A stretch of DNA of 64,000 bases from Bacteroidales bacterium (lineage in GTDB: Bacteria; Bacteroidota; Bacteroidia; Bacteroidales; UBA932). A program made the position numbers and the translations under genes. The DNA lies in contig JAFWRQ010000024.1 of NCBI GenBank assembly GCA_017519865.1, positions 62,001 to 126,000 on the forward strand, read 5' to 3'. Below the pieces are notes generated by a model. The model had not been told where the DNA came from and did no database searches. It worked only from the letters and a program-made list of their open reading frames with translations. Of the stretch, positions 1 through 10,617 are shown in pieces. The stretch's first letter is position 1. Each line of letters begins with the position of its first letter.

Positions 1-1
1 G

Positions 2-262
2 CGCGAGATCGCCAGTTTCAACGAGGATACTTCCCTCGACGAGATATGGGACGAGATGCTTCGCAAGGACGAGCAGATCTCCGTCGTCATCAACGAATAC
101 GGCAGTTTCCAGGGCATCCTGACTCTCGAGGATGTCATCGAGACCCTGCTCGGCAGCGAGATCGTGGACGAGTACGACACCGTCCGTGACATGCAGCAGC
201 TGGCCCTCGAAAAATGGAAAAAGAGACGCGATTCTGCATCGCGTCTCCCTCCCAATAAATAA
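2..262 (+). CDS. C-terminal part of a CorC/HlyC (CNNM) family transporter, partial
   Basis: The reading frame is open from the left edge and ends at a TAA, so this is the last 86 residues of a longer protein. The visible part matches the end of a CBS-domain pair: a stretch reading ISVVINEYGSFQGILTLEDVIETLLG followed by EIVDEYDT is typical of the second CBS motif in CNNM/CorC proteins. These are integral membrane proteins with cytoplasmic CBS domains that bind adenine nucleotides and are linked to magnesium or other divalent ion export. No CorC/HlyC C-terminal domain follows, so the protein ends soon after the CBS pair. The membrane domain lies outside the window. Family assignment is firm; the transported ion is inference. 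Confidence 0.8.
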   Translation, partial: REIASFNEDTSLDEIWDEMLRKDEQISVVINEYGSFQGILTLEDVIETLLGSEIVDEYDTVRDMQQLALEKWKKRRDSASRLPPNK

Positions 263-275
263 TTAATCAAAAAGC

Positions 276-1562
<1,287 letters not shown>

Positions 1563-1589
1563 TTATGAATGTTAGTAATTATGCTGACT

Positions 1590-1597
1590 CAAAGATA
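1590..1597 (-). promoter_or_regulatory. -7 element for the esterase gene
   Basis: TATCTTTG on the minus strand, a full match to TAnnTTTG, 27 bases upstream of the esterase start. The upstream -33 element is not a clear TTTG. Confidence 0.5.
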
Positions 1598-1635
1598 AGC
1601 ATAAGTCACCGTCCATCCATAAAAGATTGATTCAT

Positions 1636-2934
1636 TTAATTGCTTTTTTTGGTCAGATAATCCTTGAAGGATGGAAAATCCTTCGGGAGCGGCGTACTCT
1701 CCTTTGTGCCCCTCATAAAGGCCTGCAGTTTCTCCGGGATGGCTACGGGTGCACCGATGATGCTTTCTACAGTGTCCTTGAACTTTGCGGGGTGGGCTGT
1801 CTCGCAGAAGAGACCGGTCTCGCCCGGGCGCAGGCCCTCGGAGAGGGCGCGGAAGCCGCATGCGCCGTGCGGATCGCAAAGATATCCCGTACGGTTGTAG
1901 ACGTCGCGGATGGTCTCCGCAATCTGGGCATCGCTGTAAGTCGTGCCGGAGATGTCCCTGCATACCGCTTCCCAACTATGGCCGTAAAGGTCGATGATGC
2001 GGGCGAAATTGCTGGGGTCGCCGACATCCATCGCGTTGGCGATGGTCTGGACCGACGGGCGAGGGGAGTAGACCCCGGTGCGGAGGTAGTCGTAGAAAAC
2101 GCTGTTGGCATTGTTGGCGGCGATGAAACGCTCCACGGGCAAGCCCATCCGCTTTGCGAACAGTCCTGCACAGATGTTGCCGAAATTGCCGGAAGGGGTG
2201 CAGACCACGAGTTTGTCGGCCATGCCCATGCGCTTCATCTGGGCATATCCCCAGAAATAGTAGAAGGACTGGGGCAGGAAGCGCGCGACGTTGATGCTGT
2301 TGGCCGAAGTCAGTTTCATCCGGGCATTCAGTTCCGGGTCCATGAATGCGTTCTTGACAAGGGCCTGGCAGTCGTCGAACACTCCGTCGATCTCAAGTGC
2401 GGTGATATTCCGGCCGAGAGTAGTGAACTGGCACTCCTGGATCGGGCTGACCTTGCCCTTGGGGTAAAGGACGAAGACGTCGATGCCGTCGACGCCGAGG
2501 AATCCGTTGGCCACTGCGCTCCCCGTGTCTCCGGAAGTCGCTACCAGGACGTTGAGCCTTTCTCCTGAGCGGAAATGCCCGAGCAGGCGGGCCATGAAGC
2601 GCGCCCCGACGTCCTTGAATGCTAGAGTCGGCCCGTGGAATAGTTCCAGGGCGAATATGCCATCCTCGACCTTGACTGCCGGGCAGTCGAAACTCAGAGT
2701 GTCACGGACAATGGCGTGGAGGGCATCCCTGTCGACATCCTCTCCGAAGAATGCGTCCGCGACGGCGCACGCCACTTCGTGGAAATCCATGTCCTGGATG
2801 CTGTCGAAGAAAGTGCCGGGAAGGCGCTGGATGCGTTCCGGCATATACAGGCCGCGGTCTTCTGCGAGACCCTTTACGACGGCTTTCTCCAGCGAGGCGA
2901 GAGGAGCCTTCCCGTTGGTGCTGTAGTACATCAT
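1636..2934 (-). CDS. thrC: threonine synthase
   Basis: 432 residues, normal length. Converts O-phosphohomoserine to threonine with PLP. The motif HGPTLAFKD holds the PLP lysine (Lys107 counted from the chosen start); GDTGSA and the C-terminal PHGACG loop also fit. An upstream in-frame ATG would add 18 unrelated residues; the start at 2934 is preferred because it makes an ATGA overlap with the thrB stop and begins with the usual MYYSTNG sequence. Last gene of the thrA-thrB-thrC operon, so translation is probably coupled to thrB. Confidence 0.95.
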   Translation of the reverse strand: MMYYSTNGKAPLASLEKAVVKGLAEDRGLYMPERIQRLPGTFFDSIQDMDFHEVACAVADAFFGEDVDRDALHAIVRDTLSFDCPAVKVEDGIFALELFHGPTLAFKDVGARFMARLLGHFRSGERLNVLVATSGDTGSAVANGFLGVDGIDVFVLYPKGKVSPIQECQFTTLGRNITALEIDGVFDDCQALVKNAFMDPELNARMKLTSANSINVARFLPQSFYYFWGYAQMKRMGMADKLVVCTPSGNFGNICAGLFAKRMGLPVERFIAANNANSVFYDYLRTGVYSPRPSVQTIANAMDVGDPSNFARIIDLYGHSWEAVCRDISGTTYSDAQIAETIRDVYNRTGYLCDPHGACGFRALSEGLRPGETGLFCETAHPAKFKDTVESIIGAPVAIPEKLQAFMRGTKESTPLPKDFPSFKDYLTKKSN

Positions 2935-3857
2935 TGCGCCAGGAGTTTTGCGCCCTTGTTCGTGACCTTGACGACGTAGACCTCGCAACTGATGCCGCGG
3001 GAGTCGAAATGCTCTTTCATTATCTCGCCGGCCTTATGCGCGATCTCGCGCTTGTCGGAGAGCGAGAATACGGAAGGACCGGAACCGGAGATGTTCATCG
3101 CCATCGAGCCGGAGGCCAGGATCTTCTCGCGGAGTTCGTCGAAGCCGGGGATGAACTGCTTGCGGTAAGGCTCGGCCACGGCGTCATGCATGGCGCGGCC
3201 GACCAGGCCGATGTTGCCGGAGTAGAGTCCGGCGACCAGGCCGCCGACGTTGCCCCACTGGCTGATGGCGTCGTGCATGGGGACTGCCTTGGGCAGTATG
3301 CTGCGTGCTGCCTTTGTCGAGACCATGATTTTCGGATGGACGACAGCGCAGTAGAAATTTCCGGGAATCGGCAGTTGTATGATATCCAGGGGCTCGTATC
3401 CGCGGATGAGGATGATGCCGCCGAGCAGGGCGGGAGCGGCGTTGTCGGCGTGGTATCCGCCGCTGGCGAGATTCTCGCCCTCCATCGCGCAGACGACCAT
3501 CTCTTCGTCGGAGAGGGGACAGTCGAACAGTTCGTTCATTCCGTAGGCTGCAGCGGCGCTGGATGCAGCGCTGGAGCCGATGCCCGAGCCGGGGTATATC
3601 TTCTGACAGACGGTAACGTCGATCTGAGCCTTCTTGCCTGTCATTTCCAGGAACTTACGGATGACGGGAGTAATGACGTTGTCCTCGATGTCGTCCGGAA
3701 GGGGAACGTCGGTGCGGTTGGTGATGGTGATGCCGTCACCTTCCGAAGCCGTCATTTCTAGGATGTCTCCGACCTCGTCCAGTGCGAGGCCCATTATATC
3801 GAAACCGCATCCGAGGTTGGCTATGGATGCCGGCGCGAATACCCTGACTTTTTTCAT
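2931..3857 (-). CDS. thrB: homoserine kinase
   Basis: 308 residues. GHMP-family kinase that phosphorylates homoserine with ATP. The ATP-binding loop PGSGIGSSAAS is at about residues 90-100, the N-terminus MKKVRVFAPASIANLGCGFD is the family start, and a third GHMP motif (NISGSGPSVFSL) lies near the C-terminus. Six bases separate it from thrA and it overlaps thrC by four bases. Part of a single transcript with thrA and thrC. Confidence 0.95.
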   Translation of the reverse strand: MKKVRVFAPASIANLGCGFDIMGLALDEVGDILEMTASEGDGITITNRTDVPLPDDIEDNVITPVIRKFLEMTGKKAQIDVTVCQKIYPGSGIGSSAASSAAAAYGMNELFDCPLSDEEMVVCAMEGENLASGGYHADNAAPALLGGIILIRGYEPLDIIQLPIPGNFYCAVVHPKIMVSTKAARSILPKAVPMHDAISQWGNVGGLVAGLYSGNIGLVGRAMHDAVAEPYRKQFIPGFDELREKILASGSMAMNISGSGPSVFSLSDKREIAHKAGEIMKEHFDSRGISCEVYVVKVTNKGAKLLAQ

Positions 3858-3863
3858 TTTGAA

Positions 3864-6302
3864 CTAAACGTTTGCGATGCTCATTATGTCCGCGAAAACA
3901 CCGGCGGCAGTGACGCTGGCTCCGGCTCCGTAGCCCTGGATGAGCATGGGATGCTTGTTGTACCTTTCAGTGGTGAGGAGGATAATGTTGTTGGAGCCTT
4001 CCAGCTCGTACAGCGAAGAACGCTGGTCGAACTCGCAGAGAGAGACGGTGTACTTGCCGTCTTCCATGCGGGCGACGACGCGCCAGTGCTTCTTGCCTGC
4101 GGCAAGTTCGCGGCGGCGCTCCTCGAAGCTGGCATCCAGCTCCGGAAGCCTCTTCCAGAACTCCTCGAGGCTGCAGTCGAAGAACTCGGCGGGGATGAGG
4201 TCCTCGGCCACGACGTCCTCCTGATTGACCCTGTAGCCGGCCTCGCGGGCGAGGATGACGAGCTTGCGGATGACGTCCTTGCCGGAAAGGTCGATGCGGG
4301 GGTCGGGCTCGGAGAAGCCCTGCTCCTTGGCCATCCTCACGGTCTCGCTGAACGGAACTGTCTCCGAAAGGGTGTTGAAGATGAAGTTGAGAGTGCCGCT
4401 GAGCACCGCCTCTATCTTTAGGATCTTGTCGCCGCTGTTGCGCAGGGCGTTGATGGTATTGATGACCGGCAGCCCGGCGCCAACGTTGGTCTCGAAGAGG
4501 AATTTGACGCCGCGCTTGAGCGCAAGCGCCTTGAGGGCGGCATAATTGTCGTAGTCGGACGAGGCCGCAACCTTGTTGGCCGCCACGACCGAGATGCCGT
4601 GCTCGAAGAAGTCATGGTACAGCCCGGCGACTTCTGCACTGGCCGTGCAGTCTACGAACACGGAGTTGAATATGTTCATACCTATCACCTCGTCCCGCAG
4701 GGCATTGATGTCGATGTCCTTGCCGGCCTCGAGCAGTTCGCGCCACCTTGTAAGGTCGAAACCCTCTCGGTCGAAAATGCCCTTGGTGCTGCGGGCAATG
4801 CCCACGACGTTGATCTTGAGGTTGTTCTCCTTCATGAGCTTATCGCGCTGGGAGGCTATCTGCCCGAGGAGGTTGCCGCCGACGGTGCCGATGCCGCAGA
4901 CGAAAACGTTGAGTTCCTGATACTCCGAAAGGAAGAAACTGTCGTGGATGACGTTGAGTGACTTGCGGAGGTACTTGCGCTTGACGACGAACGAGATGTT
5001 GTGCTCTTCGGTACCCTGGGCGCATGCGATGATGCTGATGCCGTTGCGGCCGAGGACGCTGAAGAGCTTGCCGGCGGTACCGGCGTTGTTCTTCATGTTC
5101 TCGCCGACGATGGCGACGGTGGCAAGGTCTTTCATCAGTTCGACGGGATCCATCGAACCCTCGGAGATCTCGTGCTCGAACTCGCGGTTCAACAACTCGC
5201 AGGCCTTGTCGGCCTGGGCGGCGCTGACGCCGAGGGAGATATGGGTCTCGGATGAGGACTGGCTGACGAGGAACACGCTGATGAAATTGTCTGCAAGGAC
5301 GCGGAAGATGCGGCTGTTGACACCGATGATGCCGGCCATGGAAGTACCGGCGACGGTGATCAGGCAGCTGTCGTCGATGGACGAGATGCCGGTGACGGCA
5401 TTGCCGCCCTTGCGGCTGTGCTTGCGGATGACCGTGCCCTTGGCATCGGGGTTGAAGGTGTTCTTTATAAGGACAGGGATGTCCTTGGAACTGACGGGGT
5501 AGATTGCCGGGGGATAGATGACCTTTGCACCGAAGTTGCAGAGCTCCATCGCGTCGGTGAAGCTGAGTTCGTCGATGACGTAGGAAGTCTTGATGACGCG
5601 CGGGTCGGCGGTCATGAAGCCGTCGACATCCGTCCAGATCTCAAGGCACTGCGCATTGAGCGCGGAAGCGATGATGCTGGCGGTATAGTCGGATCCTCCG
5701 CGGCCGAGGTTGGTGATCTCTCCGGTGCGGGAGTCGGTGGATATGAAACCGGGGACGACGGCCACTTCGTTGCGGCCTTCTATGCCCGAGAACTTGCGGC
5801 GGACGAGTTCCTCGGTCACTTCGGAGTCGAGGACGTTCTTGCCCTCGATGACCGTGGACTTGATGAACTCGAGTGAATCGTAAAGGAAGGAGCCTGGGAT
5901 CAGGGCGCTGACTATCATCGCGGAGATACGCTCGCCGAAACTGACTATCTGACAGGCGGTTTTGTCGGGAAGGACCCGAAGGGTATATACGCCTTCATAG
6001 AGCGCCCGGAGGCTCTCGTGACGCGCCTCGATGGCTTCCATCAGGCGGTTGCGGCTGTCGGAAGGCTCGAAGACCGCCTCGACAAGGTCGAGGTGGCGCC
6101 TGCGTATCTTTTCGTATGACGAGCGGAAGTTCTTGTCTCCCTGCTCCGCGAGGGCGGAGGTCTCAAGGAGCATGTCGGTGACTCCGCCGAGGGCGGAAAC
6201 CACGACAATTACACTTTCCTGGCGCGAGGAGACTATCTTTTTGACATTGAGGATGGACTCGGCCGAGCCCACTGAAGTACCACCGAATTTCAGGACATTC
6301 AT
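3864..6302 (-). CDS. thrA: bifunctional aspartokinase / homoserine dehydrogenase
   Basis: 812 residues, full length for ThrA (E. coli 820). Residues 1 to about 285 form the aspartokinase domain (MNVLKFGGTSVGS, then GRGGSDYTA); two ACT domains follow at about 310-460; homoserine dehydrogenase occupies about 465-812 (NVFVCGIGTVGGNLL nucleotide-binding start; KILKIEAVLSGTLNFIFN). It carries out the first and third steps of the aspartate branch to threonine and methionine. First gene of the thr operon with a promoter in the 59-base gap after metH. No Thr/Ile-rich leader peptide is visible, so control is probably through ACT-domain feedback. Confidence 0.96.
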   Translation of the reverse strand: MNVLKFGGTSVGSAESILNVKKIVSSRQESVIVVVSALGGVTDMLLETSALAEQGDKNFRSSYEKIRRRHLDLVEAVFEPSDSRNRLMEAIEARHESLRALYEGVYTLRVLPDKTACQIVSFGERISAMIVSALIPGSFLYDSLEFIKSTVIEGKNVLDSEVTEELVRRKFSGIEGRNEVAVVPGFISTDSRTGEITNLGRGGSDYTASIIASALNAQCLEIWTDVDGFMTADPRVIKTSYVIDELSFTDAMELCNFGAKVIYPPAIYPVSSKDIPVLIKNTFNPDAKGTVIRKHSRKGGNAVTGISSIDDSCLITVAGTSMAGIIGVNSRIFRVLADNFISVFLVSQSSSETHISLGVSAAQADKACELLNREFEHEISEGSMDPVELMKDLATVAIVGENMKNNAGTAGKLFSVLGRNGISIIACAQGTEEHNISFVVKRKYLRKSLNVIHDSFFLSEYQELNVFVCGIGTVGGNLLGQIASQRDKLMKENNLKINVVGIARSTKGIFDREGFDLTRWRELLEAGKDIDINALRDEVIGMNIFNSVFVDCTASAEVAGLYHDFFEHGISVVAANKVAASSDYDNYAALKALALKRGVKFLFETNVGAGLPVINTINALRNSGDKILKIEAVLSGTLNFIFNTLSETVPFSETVRMAKEQGFSEPDPRIDLSGKDVIRKLVILAREAGYRVNQEDVVAEDLIPAEFFDCSLEEFWKRLPELDASFEERRRELAAGKKHWRVVARMEDGKYTVSLCEFDQRSSLYELEGSNNIILLTTERYNKHPMLIQGYGAGASVTAAGVFADIMSIANV

Positions 6303-6324
6303 ATCTCTACTAACTAAATTGTCG

Positions 6325-6356
6325 TGAAGATATGAAATAAATTTAAAATCTCCAAA
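6325..6356 (-). promoter_or_regulatory. thrABC promoter
   Basis: On the minus strand TTTG, 20 bases, then TATCTTCA (6 of 8 to TAnnTTTG, with both mismatches at the 3' end), ending 22 bases before the thrA start. It lies in the short gap between metH and thrA, so thrA-thrB-thrC can be transcribed independently of the upstream pro-met genes. Confidence 0.6.
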
Positions 6357-6361
6357 TCCGT

Positions 6362-9300
6362 TTACTCGAGATGGCTCAGGAAGAGCTTCCGAGCTTCCTC
6401 GTTGAAGCCTCGTTTTGCGGCATATGCGGCGAGGTCATCCGGGCTGACGTGACGGATGTCGTGATAGGCGGCGTCGCGGTGGGCGATGACCAGGCCGCAG
6501 ATGCTCGCTTCAGGGATCATCGCGCAGGAATCAGTCAGGCTGATGCCCGTGTCGGGCAGGACCGAAAGGATGTCGCGTTTGAGACTGTGGTCCGGGCAGC
6601 AGGCATAGCCTATGCCCGGGCGAATGAGCCTGATGCCTTCCGGCAGAAGGCTCTCCCATTTGCGGCCGAGGTATTCGGAAGCCGCTTCGGCAAGGCTGAC
6701 CCGGAGGGCGTGCCCGACGAAATCTCCGTCGGCCGGGCAGTCCACCCGGACGGCGAAGAGTCCGAGCTGGGCGCCGCCTTCGTCGGGGAAGTAGTCCGCA
6801 AGGGAATGACCGTCGCGGAGCATCGGAAGGGAAATTGTTCCGTCTGTCGATACGATGTCGTCACCCTCACGGTGACAGTCGAAGAAACGGGCGCGGACGA
6901 ATGCTTCGGGCTTGTCTTTCGACAGGATGGCCAGCGCTTCATGCTCAAGTTCAGACGAAGCGGCGCAACCATCTTCTCCTCGGCATTTTAAGCCACAAAT
7001 CCCGAAGAACATTCGCCAGTCGAAACAGCTCTTCAACTCCTTCCAACCGAGCGTCATCGGTGCGATGTCGGCGAAGGGCTTTCCCGCAGGGTAGGCGCTT
7101 TTTTCGCTTACCCTGCGGGAATTCTCCCGCAGGGTGGCGGTTTTTTGGGGGTACCCTGCGGGTCGGAGCGCGGCGAGGCGCGCGTGCTGCGCGTCTTCTG
7201 CCGCGATGAACCCCGCGGGATCCACCATGTATTTCTTGGCCATCACTGCGGTGGCGGAAGCATCCGGGCCGTAGTGTACGTTCGGATAGAGAGGTGCGAG
7301 TTTAACGGCAGTGTGGATGGCGGAAGCGGCGGCTCCTCCGACGAACAGGGGGACAGTCATTCCGCGGGCGCTCATCTCGCTGCATATCTCCTCCATCCTG
7401 TGCAGGGAAGGGGTAATCAGTCCGCTGACGCCGATGATGTCGGCGCCGATCTCGACCGCTTTGTCCAGAAGCGTCGACGAAGGGACCATCACGCCCAGGT
7501 CGGTAACATCGAATCCGCTGCAGGTCAGTACTATGGCGGTAATGTTTTTGCCTATGTCGTGGACGTCTCCCTGGACAGTGGCGATGAGGAACTTCGGCTT
7601 GCCGCCAACGGCTTCACCGCTCTCCATGTAAGGCTCGAGCACGGCCACTGCTTCCCGCATTATCCGGGCGGACTTGACGACCTGCGGGAGAAACATCCTT
7701 CCATCGCCGAATAGTTCGCCGACGCGCTCCATTCCGGACATCAGCGGGCCTTCGATGACAGCGACGGCGCCACCGAGCTTTTCAAGGCAGGCCAGTGTAT
7801 CTTCTTTCAAGCTCTGTGACAGGCCTTTAATCACTGCGTTTGAAAGTCTTTCTTCAGGACTGATATCACTGTCATGGATTGTTGTGTCAACGGCTTTCGG
7901 TGCGTTCTCTTCAAGCATCTCCGAGGCCTTTGCGACAAGCCTCGCCGTCGCCTCCTTGTCGGAGTCGAAGATCACGTCCTCGACGGCTTTACGCAGGTCA
8001 GGATCGATGTCGTCGTAGATCTGCAGCATCTGAGGATTGACGATGGCCATGTCCAGGCCGGCCTTGATGGCGTGGTAAAGGAATACCGAATGCATCGCTT
8101 CGCGTACGCGGTTGTTTCCCCGGAAAGCGAACGACAGATTGGATATTCCTCCGGAAGTCAGTGCTCCGGGGAGATTCTGCTTTATCCAGCGTACGGCCTC
8201 GATGAAATCCACACCGAAACGCGCGTGTTCATCGATGCCGGTACCTATCGACAGGACATTCACGTCGAAGACTATGTCCTGAGGCGGTATGCCGATGCCG
8301 GTAAGGAGCCTGTAGCTGCGGGCGCATATCTCAACCTTCCTGTCAAACGTAACTGCCTGGCCTTCTTCATCGAAGGCCATCACCACCATCGCGCCTCCGA
8401 GGGAGTGGATGGTGCGGGCCTTGCGCAGGAACTCCTCCTCGCCGTCCTTGAGCGAGATGGAGTTTACGATGCATTTGCCCTGGGCGTTCTTCAATCCTTC
8501 CAGGATGGTATCCCAGTGCGAAGAGTCGATCATAATGGCTGCTTTCGCAATGGAGGGTTCTCCTGCAATGTGCCGCAGGAAGACGCGCATCTTCTCAGCC
8601 GGGTCGACCATCGGGTCATCCATATTGATGTCGATGACCGATGCGCCTCCTTCTATCTGAGCGGCGGCGATGGCCAGCGCCTCGTCGTATTGATCGGCCG
8701 CGATGAGCCTGGCGAACTTGCGCGAACCTGCTACGTTGGTCCTTTCACCAATATTGGTGAAGTTTTGGCTGCGGTCTATCGTGAATGCCTCGAGTCCGCT
8801 GACCGTCAAAAGTTTGCGCGGTCCGAAACGATGCGGCTCCAGGTTCCGGACACATTCGGAGAGGGTCTTTATATGAGCCGGGGTCGTACCGCAGCATCCG
8901 CCGACGAGGTTGAGCTTTCCCTGCTCTGCCAGCCTTCGTACAATGCCTGCCATCAGGCTGGGGCTGTCGTTGTAGCGGCCCAACTCGTCCGGTATTCCGG
9001 CATTGGGATAGAAACTGACCGGATGGTTGCTGAACCTGGCGATTTCGGATACGAGCGGAGCCATCGCCTCGGCTCCGAGCGCGCAGTTGACTCCGAAGGC
9101 GCAGAGCGTAGGAGCGTGCTCGACGGAACGGTAGAAAGCTTCTAGCGTCTGCCCTGTGAGCGTGCGCCCGCTGCGGTCGGAAACCGTAGCGGAAATGATC
9201 AGCGGCAGGGGATTGCCCAGTTGCTCAATCGCATATATGGCAGCCTTGGCGTTGAGCGCGTCGAAACAGGTCTCCAAGAGTATCAGGTCCACTCCTCCGC

Positions 9301-9691
9301 GCACCAGCGCTTCGATTTCCTCGCGGTATGCATCGACGAAATCGTCGAAGCCGTATTGCCGGAATGCCGGGTCATCGGCATCCGAGGCCATTGTAAGCGA
9401 CTTGCCGGTGGGTCCTATGCTGCCGGCGACGTAGACCTTGCGCCCTGCGGCATCGGCAACGCGCCGCGCGCGGACCGCCGCGGCATAAGCGAGTTCCGCG
9501 GCCTGTCCCGCCTTGCCCTCGGCGGCAAGCGATATGCGGTTGGCGTTGAAGCTGTTGGTGGTGATGATATCGGCTCCGGCCTCGACATAGGCGCGCAGCG
9601 CTTCCTCCTCACCCATACCTTGCTGGAGAAGTGTGCCCATTGCTCCGTCGAGGACGAGGATACGCTCGCTTATGTCGTCGACTATGCCCAT
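6362..9691 (-). CDS. metH: cobalamin-dependent methionine synthase
   Basis: 1109 residues against about 1227 in E. coli. Domains: homocysteine-binding barrel (1-300) with zinc ligands Cys203, Cys266 and Cys267 (GGCCGTTP); pterin-binding barrel (about 310-575); B12 cap (about 610-695); B12-binding domain with the DVHDIG motif, His711 the cobalt ligand; shortened activation domain (about 870-1109) with a RPGIGYACCPDH motif matching the adenosylmethionine-binding signature. The linker at residues 843-871 is coded by two strong hairpins (separate entry). It transfers methyl from methyltetrahydrofolate to homocysteine; its methyl donor comes from metF, whose stop overlaps this start (TGATG). No cobalamin riboswitch is visible. 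Confidence 0.95.
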   Translation of the reverse strand: MGIVDDISERILVLDGAMGTLLQQGMGEEEALRAYVEAGADIITTNSFNANRISLAAEGKAGQAAELAYAAAVRARRVADAAGRKVYVAGSIGPTGKSLTMASDADDPAFRQYGFDDFVDAYREEIEALVRGGVDLILLETCFDALNAKAAIYAIEQLGNPLPLIISATVSDRSGRTLTGQTLEAFYRSVEHAPTLCAFGVNCALGAEAMAPLVSEIARFSNHPVSFYPNAGIPDELGRYNDSPSLMAGIVRRLAEQGKLNLVGGCCGTTPAHIKTLSECVRNLEPHRFGPRKLLTVSGLEAFTIDRSQNFTNIGERTNVAGSRKFARLIAADQYDEALAIAAAQIEGGASVIDINMDDPMVDPAEKMRVFLRHIAGEPSIAKAAIMIDSSHWDTILEGLKNAQGKCIVNSISLKDGEEEFLRKARTIHSLGGAMVVMAFDEEGQAVTFDRKVEICARSYRLLTGIGIPPQDIVFDVNVLSIGTGIDEHARFGVDFIEAVRWIKQNLPGALTSGGISNLSFAFRGNNRVREAMHSVFLYHAIKAGLDMAIVNPQMLQIYDDIDPDLRKAVEDVIFDSDKEATARLVAKASEMLEENAPKAVDTTIHDSDISPEERLSNAVIKGLSQSLKEDTLACLEKLGGAVAVIEGPLMSGMERVGELFGDGRMFLPQVVKSARIMREAVAVLEPYMESGEAVGGKPKFLIATVQGDVHDIGKNITAIVLTCSGFDVTDLGVMVPSSTLLDKAVEIGADIIGVSGLITPSLHRMEEICSEMSARGMTVPLFVGGAAASAIHTAVKLAPLYPNVHYGPDASATAVMAKKYMVDPAGFIAAEDAQHARLAALRPAGYPQKTATLRENSRRVSEKSAYPAGKPFADIAPMTLGWKELKSCFDWRMFFGICGLKCRGEDGCAASSELEHEALAILSKDKPEAFVRARFFDCHREGDDIVSTDGTISLPMLRDGHSLADYFPDEGGAQLGLFAVRVDCPADGDFVGHALRVSLAEAASEYLGRKWESLLPEGIRLIRPGIGYACCPDHSLKRDILSVLPDTGISLTDSCAMIPEASICGLVIAHRDAAYHDIRHVSPDDLAAYAAKRGFNEEARKLFLSHLE
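7083..7163. repeat. two palindromes built from four CCCGCAGGGT copies, inside metH
   Basis: CCCGCAGGGT occurs four times in alternating orientation. First hairpin 7083-7119: 15-base arms with one mismatch and a 7-base loop holding six T. Second hairpin 7126-7162: 10-base arms, loop also with six T. Both are in frame and code the linker between the B12 and activation domains (PAGYP...YPAGKP). Looks like a REP-like insert tolerated in a linker. Confidence 0.75.
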
Positions 9692-10617
9692 CAGAAGAAT
9701 CTTTTCAGTATCTCCACCGTGTTGTCAGGCCTTCCCATTGTATAGAAATGGATGGCCGGCACGCCGTTTCGCAGAAGGTCCGCGCATTGTTCGGAGCACC
9801 ACTCCAGGCCTATCCTGTAGCAGGCTGCCTTGTCGTCGGCGTGGGCCTGCATCTCCCGGACCAGATCCTGCGGGATGTCCAGCGAAAACAGGTCGGGGAT
9901 GGATTCCAGTTGCCTGGCGCTGGAGAGCGGTTTAAGGCCGGGTATGATCGGGACGCTTATGCCTGCAAAACGGCACCGGTCCCTGAATTCGTAGAAATGC
10001 GCATTGTCGAAGAACATCTGGGTGATGATGAAGTCTGCCCCGGCCTCGACCTTGCGCTTGAGGTTAGCTATGTCGGTCTCCATGTTCGGAGCCTCGAAAT
10101 GCTTCTCCGGATATCCTCCGACACCGATGCAGAACTCCGTGCCGTTCTCCCGCCCGAAACTTCGGATGGCGGCGACGAGCTCACTGGCGTAGCGATATCC
10201 GCCCGGCTCGGGCGTGAATCGCTTTTCGCCGAGAAGGCTGTCGCCCCGGAGGGCCATTATGTTCTCGATGCCCATGAACTTGAAGTCGCTAAGGGTATCG
10301 CCGATCTGCTCGGCGGTAGCGCCTCCACAGATGAGATGCGGCACGACTTCGACGTCGAATGCGTCCTGGATAGATGCGCAGACTGCCGTCTCGCTGAGGC
10401 GGCGGCGTACCGTATGCCGGGTGAAAGTGCCGCCCGGACCGGGCCGGAACTCGATTTCGTCGCGGTGGCAGGTGACGTTGATGTACGGCGGTTTAAACTC
10501 CATGAACGGGCGAATGGAGTCCAGGAGTTCGTCCTTCGTGACCCCTTTCAGGGGAGGGACGATCTCCAGCGAGGCAAAGGGTTTCTCCCTTGCGGCTATG
10601 ATGTCCTTTATCTTCAT
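9691..10617 (-). CDS. metF: 5,10-methylenetetrahydrofolate reductase
   Basis: 308 residues. FAD-dependent barrel enzyme that makes 5-methyltetrahydrofolate for MetH. Family signatures: FASLEIVPP near the N-terminus, NVTCHRDE (about residues 58-65), ENIMALRGD, and [12 protein letters not shown] in the middle. The longer frame adds 11 residues ([11 protein letters not shown]) from within proA; the start at 10617 gives an ATGA overlap with the proA stop and the standard N-terminus MKIKDII. Sits between proA and metH in one overlapping transcription unit. Confidence 0.95.
   Translation of the reverse strand: MKIKDIIAAREKPFASLEIVPPLKGVTKDELLDSIRPFMEFKPPYINVTCHRDEIEFRPGPGGTFTRHTVRRRLSETAVCASIQDAFDVEVVPHLICGGATAEQIGDTLSDFKFMGIENIMALRGDSLLGEKRFTPEPGGYRYASELVAAIRSFGRENGTEFCIGVGGYPEKHFEAPNMETDIANLKRKVEAGADFIITQMFFDNAHFYEFRDRCRFAGISVPIIPGLKPLSSARQLESIPDLFSLDIPQDLVREMQAHADDKAACYRIGLEWCSEQCADLLRNGVPAIHFYTMGRPDNTVEILKRFF

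Noticed and set aside
6303-6361. Threonine/isoleucine leader attenuator before thrA
   Set aside because: Only 59 bases with a promoter and no small ORF or terminator hairpin.
7874-9145. 423-residue plus-strand frame over metH
   Set aside because: Shadow of metH, which has complete domain motifs on the minus strand.
9691-10617. Cobalamin or SAM riboswitch controlling metH/metF
   Set aside because: metF and metH overlap upstream genes directly, leaving no room for a riboswitch, and none is seen before proCB.
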